From assembly GCA_009663005.1 (NCBI GenBank), contig CM018908.1, positions 16,384,148 to 16,394,147 on the forward strand: a stretch of 10,000 bases of DNA. The letters run 5' to 3'. The notes below the pieces were generated by a model, which was given only the letters and a program-made list of their open reading frames with translations, did not search any database and was not told where the DNA came from. This stretch comes from Actinidia chinensis (lineage: Eukaryota > Streptophyta > Magnoliopsida > Ericales > Actinidiaceae). Made by a program: the position numbers and the translations under genes. This document shows, in pieces, positions 7,207-10,000 of the stretch; position 1 is the first letter of the stretch, and each line of letters starts with the position of its first letter.

Positions 7207-7771
7207 ATTCTTCTCTCTCTTAGCGAGTCCAGAGCCAAACGGCAAAAACACCGCTCTCTCTCTATCTCACACAAACTCTTTCGAAATCACGAGCAGATCT
7301 TCCAGGAAACTATGAAAGATACGTTCAACAGAATGGACGCTCGCCTCGTGAATACACTTTCCTCTCTCACAGAGAGAAGTAGTATTAATTGTGTCTATTT
7401 CAACAAGCGCATACACGTATACAAACAAGTAATATAGGAGAGGAAGTAGAGAGGAGAAGGTTCGGTTTGGCCTTGATTGCGGAAGATTGTGTTCTTGAGG
7501 AGGAGAGGAGAACGCATGAACGAATTAAGCGACAACCATCCGTTTCTTACGAAGATTTTGTGGACAATTTCTGTTTTTTGTTTTTTCGGTTCTGTCAGGG
7601 TCTCAATGAAAAAAAAAAAATTAAAAAACTTTACCTCGACCAGCCGAATCTTCAACAAACTACGAAAAAATACGGGGGACTGATTCAATTGTTGCCTTAA
7701 ACGACGCCCACAAACTTTATAAGCCCAATGTCTTTCCCCCCGATCTCTCTCTTCAAACGCAACTCCGAGCC
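7207..7771 (+). repeat. Copy B upstream region, part 2, up to the MADS start
   Basis: Positions 7207-7600 match copy C on the minus strand: GCCAAACGGC, a CT run, GAGCAGATCTTCC, GAAAGATACGTTCAAC, CGCCTCGTGAA, GTATTAATTGTGTC, GCATGAACGAA and CTGTCAGG. Positions 7601-7771 match copy A 2040-2226: CTCGACCAGCCGAATCTTC, CAACAAAC, AAATACGGGG, GCCTTAAAC and the TATA region. Copy C and copy A thus meet exactly where copy A has its deletion junction. Several open frames cross the region but none is conserved in C, so it is treated as non-coding. Confidence 0.75.
7716..7756 (+). promoter_or_regulatory. TATA box and CT-rich leader of MADS copy B
   Basis: TTTATAAG (7716-7723) is followed by a C-rich and CT-rich run (about 7732-7754) and AAACGCAACTC before the ATG at 7772. 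Spacing and order match copy A, though the TATA core is one base poorer. Confidence 0.55.
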
Positions 7772-8033
7772 ATGGAGACATTGTGTGAGAAGAAGAAAAA
7801 AAACTACCAGGGGGCGGCAAAAGCGATCGAAATCAAGAAGATACAGAAGAAACAGGTCCTTCCAGTTGGCAAGTAAATTTTTCAAAGAGCAAGAGGCGTT
7901 GTTCAAGAAAGCTGGCGAACAAATGTCCTGTGCAGACGGGACGTGGCGGTGACGACGTGGCGCCTGCGGAAACGTGTTGCCTTCGGTTAGCCGATCTGCG
8001 GACACTGTCGTCAACCGGTTTCTCGGGAGGGAT
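7772..8033 (+). pseudogene. Type I MADS-box gene, copy B, 5' part (MADS domain), broken
   Basis: From ATG 7772 the first frame reads METLCEKKKK and ends at a stop (7874-7876). The MADS domain is recognisable across frames: KKTTRGRQKR (about 7797-7826), IEIKKIQK (7826-7849), GPSSWQVNFSKSKR (7855-7896) and ALFKKAGE (about 7899-7922). Next come a damaged segment, MSCADGTWR, where the family has a cysteine-containing LC-G/S-ADVAV motif, and finally ADTVVNRFLGRD (7998-8033). The coding sequence is cut at its end by a solo LTR; the 3' part resumes at 9139. The frame breaks look like scattered single-base losses, mostly at sites different from those in copy A. The LTR insertion makes the copy non-functional whatever the cause of the small indels. 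Confidence 0.87.
8029..8033 (+). other. Target-site duplication, left (GGGAT)
   Basis: GGGAT directly precedes the LTR terminus TGTT. The identical pentamer follows the other terminus at 9139-9143. Copy A has a single GGGATT at the matching site (2487-2492). Confidence 0.85.
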
Positions 8034-8694
8034 TGTTAACAAATAAAATCTAGTAAAGTGCTTGAATTATAAGGGGAACATAAAATACCGATAGAAAGAA
8101 ACGGTATTAAAATTTAACAGAAAAAAAATAACAAAAGCCTGATCGAGGCAGCGTTCAACATTGTTCATTAAGACAGAATTGCCCGTCACTGGTGCTATAC
8201 GGCTGTTAGGATGTCTGTCTCTCAGGATGCAAACGATCTCGATCACAAAAATTAGCACAATTTTTTCTGGTGGCTTTCGCGAACAGGAAGTAGTGCACTC
8301 TCTCACAAAATGATTCTAATGCCAAATGCACCAGAAACCCTCTTTTTCTCACGGATGAACTCTCAGGATTTTTTGGGTGTACTTGAACTTGCCAAGGGAT
8401 GTTGGTTTTATTATAGGATTTTCATGGGATGAAAAGCCAGGAATTTATTCCTCCATTGAAGCCCATTGTAATAGCCACAACTAATCAGCCAAATAACTTC
8501 CTCTTATGGTGATAATGGCTGCTCTTATCAAAGATGAAAGGTCTGACCCCTTCAGTGAATAGAAATAAAAGAGGGGAGGGTAATAGGGTAATAAAAATTA
8601 CTTGTGGGGTTTAATTTGTTATTAGAAATTACAAGGAGTTTATTTGTAATTAAAACTACAGGATTAAAAAATAATTAAACCACGTACTTAGACA

Positions 8695-8800
8695 CCCCCA
8701 CGCACCCACGCGCCCGTGACACTAAATAGCGCCCATCGCTCACGCGCACGCGCCACGCAGACCGCGACCATCGCGGCTGCGGCGCGTCGCGCGTGCACAT
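8695..8800. other. CpG-rich patch within the solo LTR
   Basis: About 105 bp rich in CGCG, CACGCG and GCGCG in a window that is otherwise poor in CpG. It includes a perfect small hairpin, CCGCGA (8762-8767) with TCGCGG (8771-8776). Dense unmutated CpG suggests a relatively recent insertion or weak methylation-driven decay. It probably belongs to the LTR regulatory part. Confidence 0.6.
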
Positions 8801-8920
8801 GAAAGCTAAAGGTACAATGTGACTCACTTTGTCCTAACCCCTTTTGGTGCTCTAAGGACTTATTTGGCTAAATAGTAGCTTGGCAGTATATCACATTTTA
8901 CAAGATTCCTATCTATCCGA

Positions 8921-8934
8921 TGTGGGATTCCACA
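8921..8934. repeat. Small palindrome in LTR near its minus-strand start
   Basis: TGTGG-GATT-CCACA forms a 5-bp stem next to CCGATG. The complement CCCACATCGG recurs in many plant LTRs. It is useful mainly as support for the LTR call and for its orientation. Confidence 0.4.
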
Positions 8935-9138
8935 TTTTTCCGTATCAAGGACAAAATCGGTGAACATTTTCTCATTTCACCTTTATCCGTTTTGAGCAAA
9001 TAATATACTACGGTTATCTACCGCGGAAGGAAGAAGGAGGAAGGAATCATTCCACACATGGTTCAATACTTTCGATAACCGAGACCCACCCATAAAACAT
9101 TAGTCAAAACTCAGCTCAAAACTTAACTTTTTCCAACA

Positions 9139-9486
9139 GGGATTTCCAATAAGGACGGTTGGACGTGGTGGGCAGTGGAGGAGGGGTACCGGAAGGTGGA
9201 GAGAGAGCGGAAAAAAGCTTGCTTGCGGGGGAGAGGGTTTTGGTGGGACCCGACCTGTGAGAGGAGTTCGGGTTGGGTGAGTTGGAGAGGTAACAATGGC
9301 GCATGGAAGAGCTCAAGTTAAAGGTGTGTAGGTGATGAGTAGGGCTGCGTGTGATGAGCTGGCCAGTCGACGGCGGTGGGGTGGAGATGGAGACTGATTG
9401 CCGGAGAATTCTTGGATTCCGGAAGCAGGCACCAGTGGCGCATGGTGGTCCTGGTTTTGTGGAAAATTATTTGAATTTGGATGTAA
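9139..9486 (+). pseudogene. Type I MADS-box gene, copy B, 3' part, broken
   Basis: This resumes exactly where the LTR ends and matches copy A 2488-2818. A charged linker (GTGGAGAGAGAGCGG region) leads to FWWD at 9238-9249, then EFGLGELER and MEELKLKVCR in other frames. These correspond to the WW-x-x-P-[IV]-x-E-L-x-L-x-E-L motif at the C-terminal side of AGL62-like proteins. The double W is intact here but reduced to one W in copy A. The tail differs in frame from copy A, yet both end at TTGGATGTAA or TTGGATGTAA-like DNA (stop 9484-9486 by homology). Multiple small indels prevent any single reading frame. Confidence 0.82.
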
Positions 9487-9780
9487 TTTGTAATTATTAG
9501 GGCTGTAGTTTTTAAAAAACACTAGTGCGTAAAATACACGAGATTTAAGGAAATTATTGTCTACTGTTCTTTACGTGGAGCGAGCAGTTAGGGTTTTATG
9601 ATTTCCCGGGTTTTTCAGGAAAATTTGGATTGGTATATATGTAAACATTTAATACTATGAGACAACAAAAAACTACAACCACGGAGTCGCAGGATTTGGT
9701 TTGTGTTATGATAATCTGCTCGTGTTTCATGGATTTGTTAATTTCTGTAGTGCTGTCTTTGGTTTGTGACTACCATGTTT
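9487..9780 (+). repeat. 3' flank of MADS copy B
   Basis: This is patchily homologous to copy A 2819-3190, with GATTTAAGGAAAT, TTTCATGGATTTGTTA and GACTACCAT as anchors. It lacks the poly-C tract of copy A. A CCCGGGTTTTTCAGGAAAA stretch (9605-9623) and AATTTGGATTGGTATATATG are seen; no gene is supported. Similarity to A ends at the T-rich run at about 9780-9795, where a retroposon begins. Confidence 0.6.
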
Positions 9781-9786
9781 GTTTTG

Positions 9787-10000
9787 TTTTTTTTTGAGAC
9801 CCGGAACAACCACACCACCCTGGTTAATCAGAGGATAGTAGCCCAACCGGGCTGTGAACCCCGGGTCCCCACAAGCCCACAGCCCAGATGGAAATGGAGA
9901 GATCTTACTGATGGCAGAGACTAGAACTGAGCCTCCATGGTGGCATACAGCCTACTTGTATCCTCGCCTTCGACCATCAGCGACACCCCTGGGGTAGTTT
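9787..10000 (-). mobile_element. Poly-A-tailed retroposon (LINE or SINE type), 3' part, runs off window
   Basis: A T9 run (9787-9795), preceded by GTTTGTTTTG, begins where similarity to copy A is lost. On the minus strand this is a sequence ending GGTTGTTCCGGGTCTC followed by an A-rich tail, the sign of a non-LTR retroposon inserted in reverse. The body is GC-richer than the flank and contains GGGCTGTGAACCCCGGGTCCCC (9849-9870, read as blocks) and the palindrome ACCCCTGGGGT (about 9985-9995). No reverse transcriptase motif or convincing tRNA-like A and B boxes were recognised in the visible part. The far end and target duplication lie outside the window. Confidence 0.5.

Larger units (their letters stand above)
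8034..9138 (-). mobile_element. Solo LTR of an LTR retrotransposon
   Basis: A 1,105-bp insertion interrupts MADS copy B between points that are adjacent in copy A. It begins TGTTAAC and ends CCAACA, so it has the TG...CA termini of LTRs with TGTT/AACA inverted ends. It is flanked by a perfect 5-bp target duplication, GGGAT at 8029-8033 and 9139-9143. There is no internal region, gag-pol sequence or second LTR, hence a solo LTR left by recombination between the two LTRs. On the minus strand it reads TGTTGGAAAAAG... with a CCCACATCGG motif near the start (complement of about 8917-8926), as in many plant LTRs, which is why minus orientation is preferred. It contains a CpG-rich patch (8695-8800). 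Superfamily is not certain; Copia is my guess. Confidence 0.88.

Noticed and set aside
7174..7437. 87-codon frame with a helical-looking segment upstream of copy B
   Set aside because: It starts inside the hAT element, and the equivalent DNA in copy C does not keep the frame, so it is not a conserved protein.
8067..8306. 79-codon minus-strand frame in the solo LTR
   Set aside because: It lies wholly in the LTR and shows no gag or pol features; LTRs are normally non-coding.
8035..9139. The copy B interruption as a genuine ancestral intron
   Set aside because: GT...AG borders exist, but the 5-bp target duplication, TG...CA ends, lack of an intron in copy A and the usual single-exon structure of type I MADS genes favour an LTR insertion.

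Overview
The window looks like nuclear DNA from a flowering plant, probably a eudicot. It is AT-rich and dominated by repeats. The only recognisable coding matter is two copies of a single-exon type I (M-alpha, AGL62-like) MADS-box gene. No rRNA, tRNA, CRISPR array or bacterial-style operon is visible. All calls come from reading the sequence by eye; similarities are described, not measured.

Layout. Positions 1-830 hold a reverse-oriented copy (copy C) of the sequence that lies upstream of the right-hand MADS gene. Positions 760-1138 and 1620-2010 are arms of a large imperfect inverted repeat around an AT-rich spacer. MADS copy A follows (TATA box about 2173, ATG 2227, last plausible stop 2816-2818), then a diverged 3' flank with a striking poly-C tract near 3000. 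Positions 3170-6020 contain no gene. They hold a directly repeated AT-rich block (R1 3673-4323, R2 5247-5833) and, between the two, a small GC-rich inverted repeat and a short tandem duplication. MADS copy B, with its upstream region, runs from about 6020 to 9780.

Copy B is homologous to A along its length but is split by three mobile elements. A 1,019-bp non-autonomous hAT-type element (6188-7206) sits in the promoter region. A 1,105-bp solo LTR (8034-9138, perfect 5-bp target duplication GGGAT) sits inside the coding sequence just after the MADS domain. A poly-A-tailed retroposon in reverse orientation starts at about 9787 and runs off the right edge. Comparing A, B and C gives the uninterrupted sequence for each insertion, which fixes the element boundaries.

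Both MADS copies are broken as read. A complete MADS domain and the C-terminal WW/ELGLEEL-like motif can be recognised, but spread over all three frames by many small indels, while the amino acids between the shifts stay well conserved. This fits either young pseudogenes or an assembly with uncorrected single-base indels. The solo LTR makes copy B non-functional in any case. The window is best read as a duplicated type I MADS locus that has been inverted, partly deleted and repeatedly invaded by transposons.
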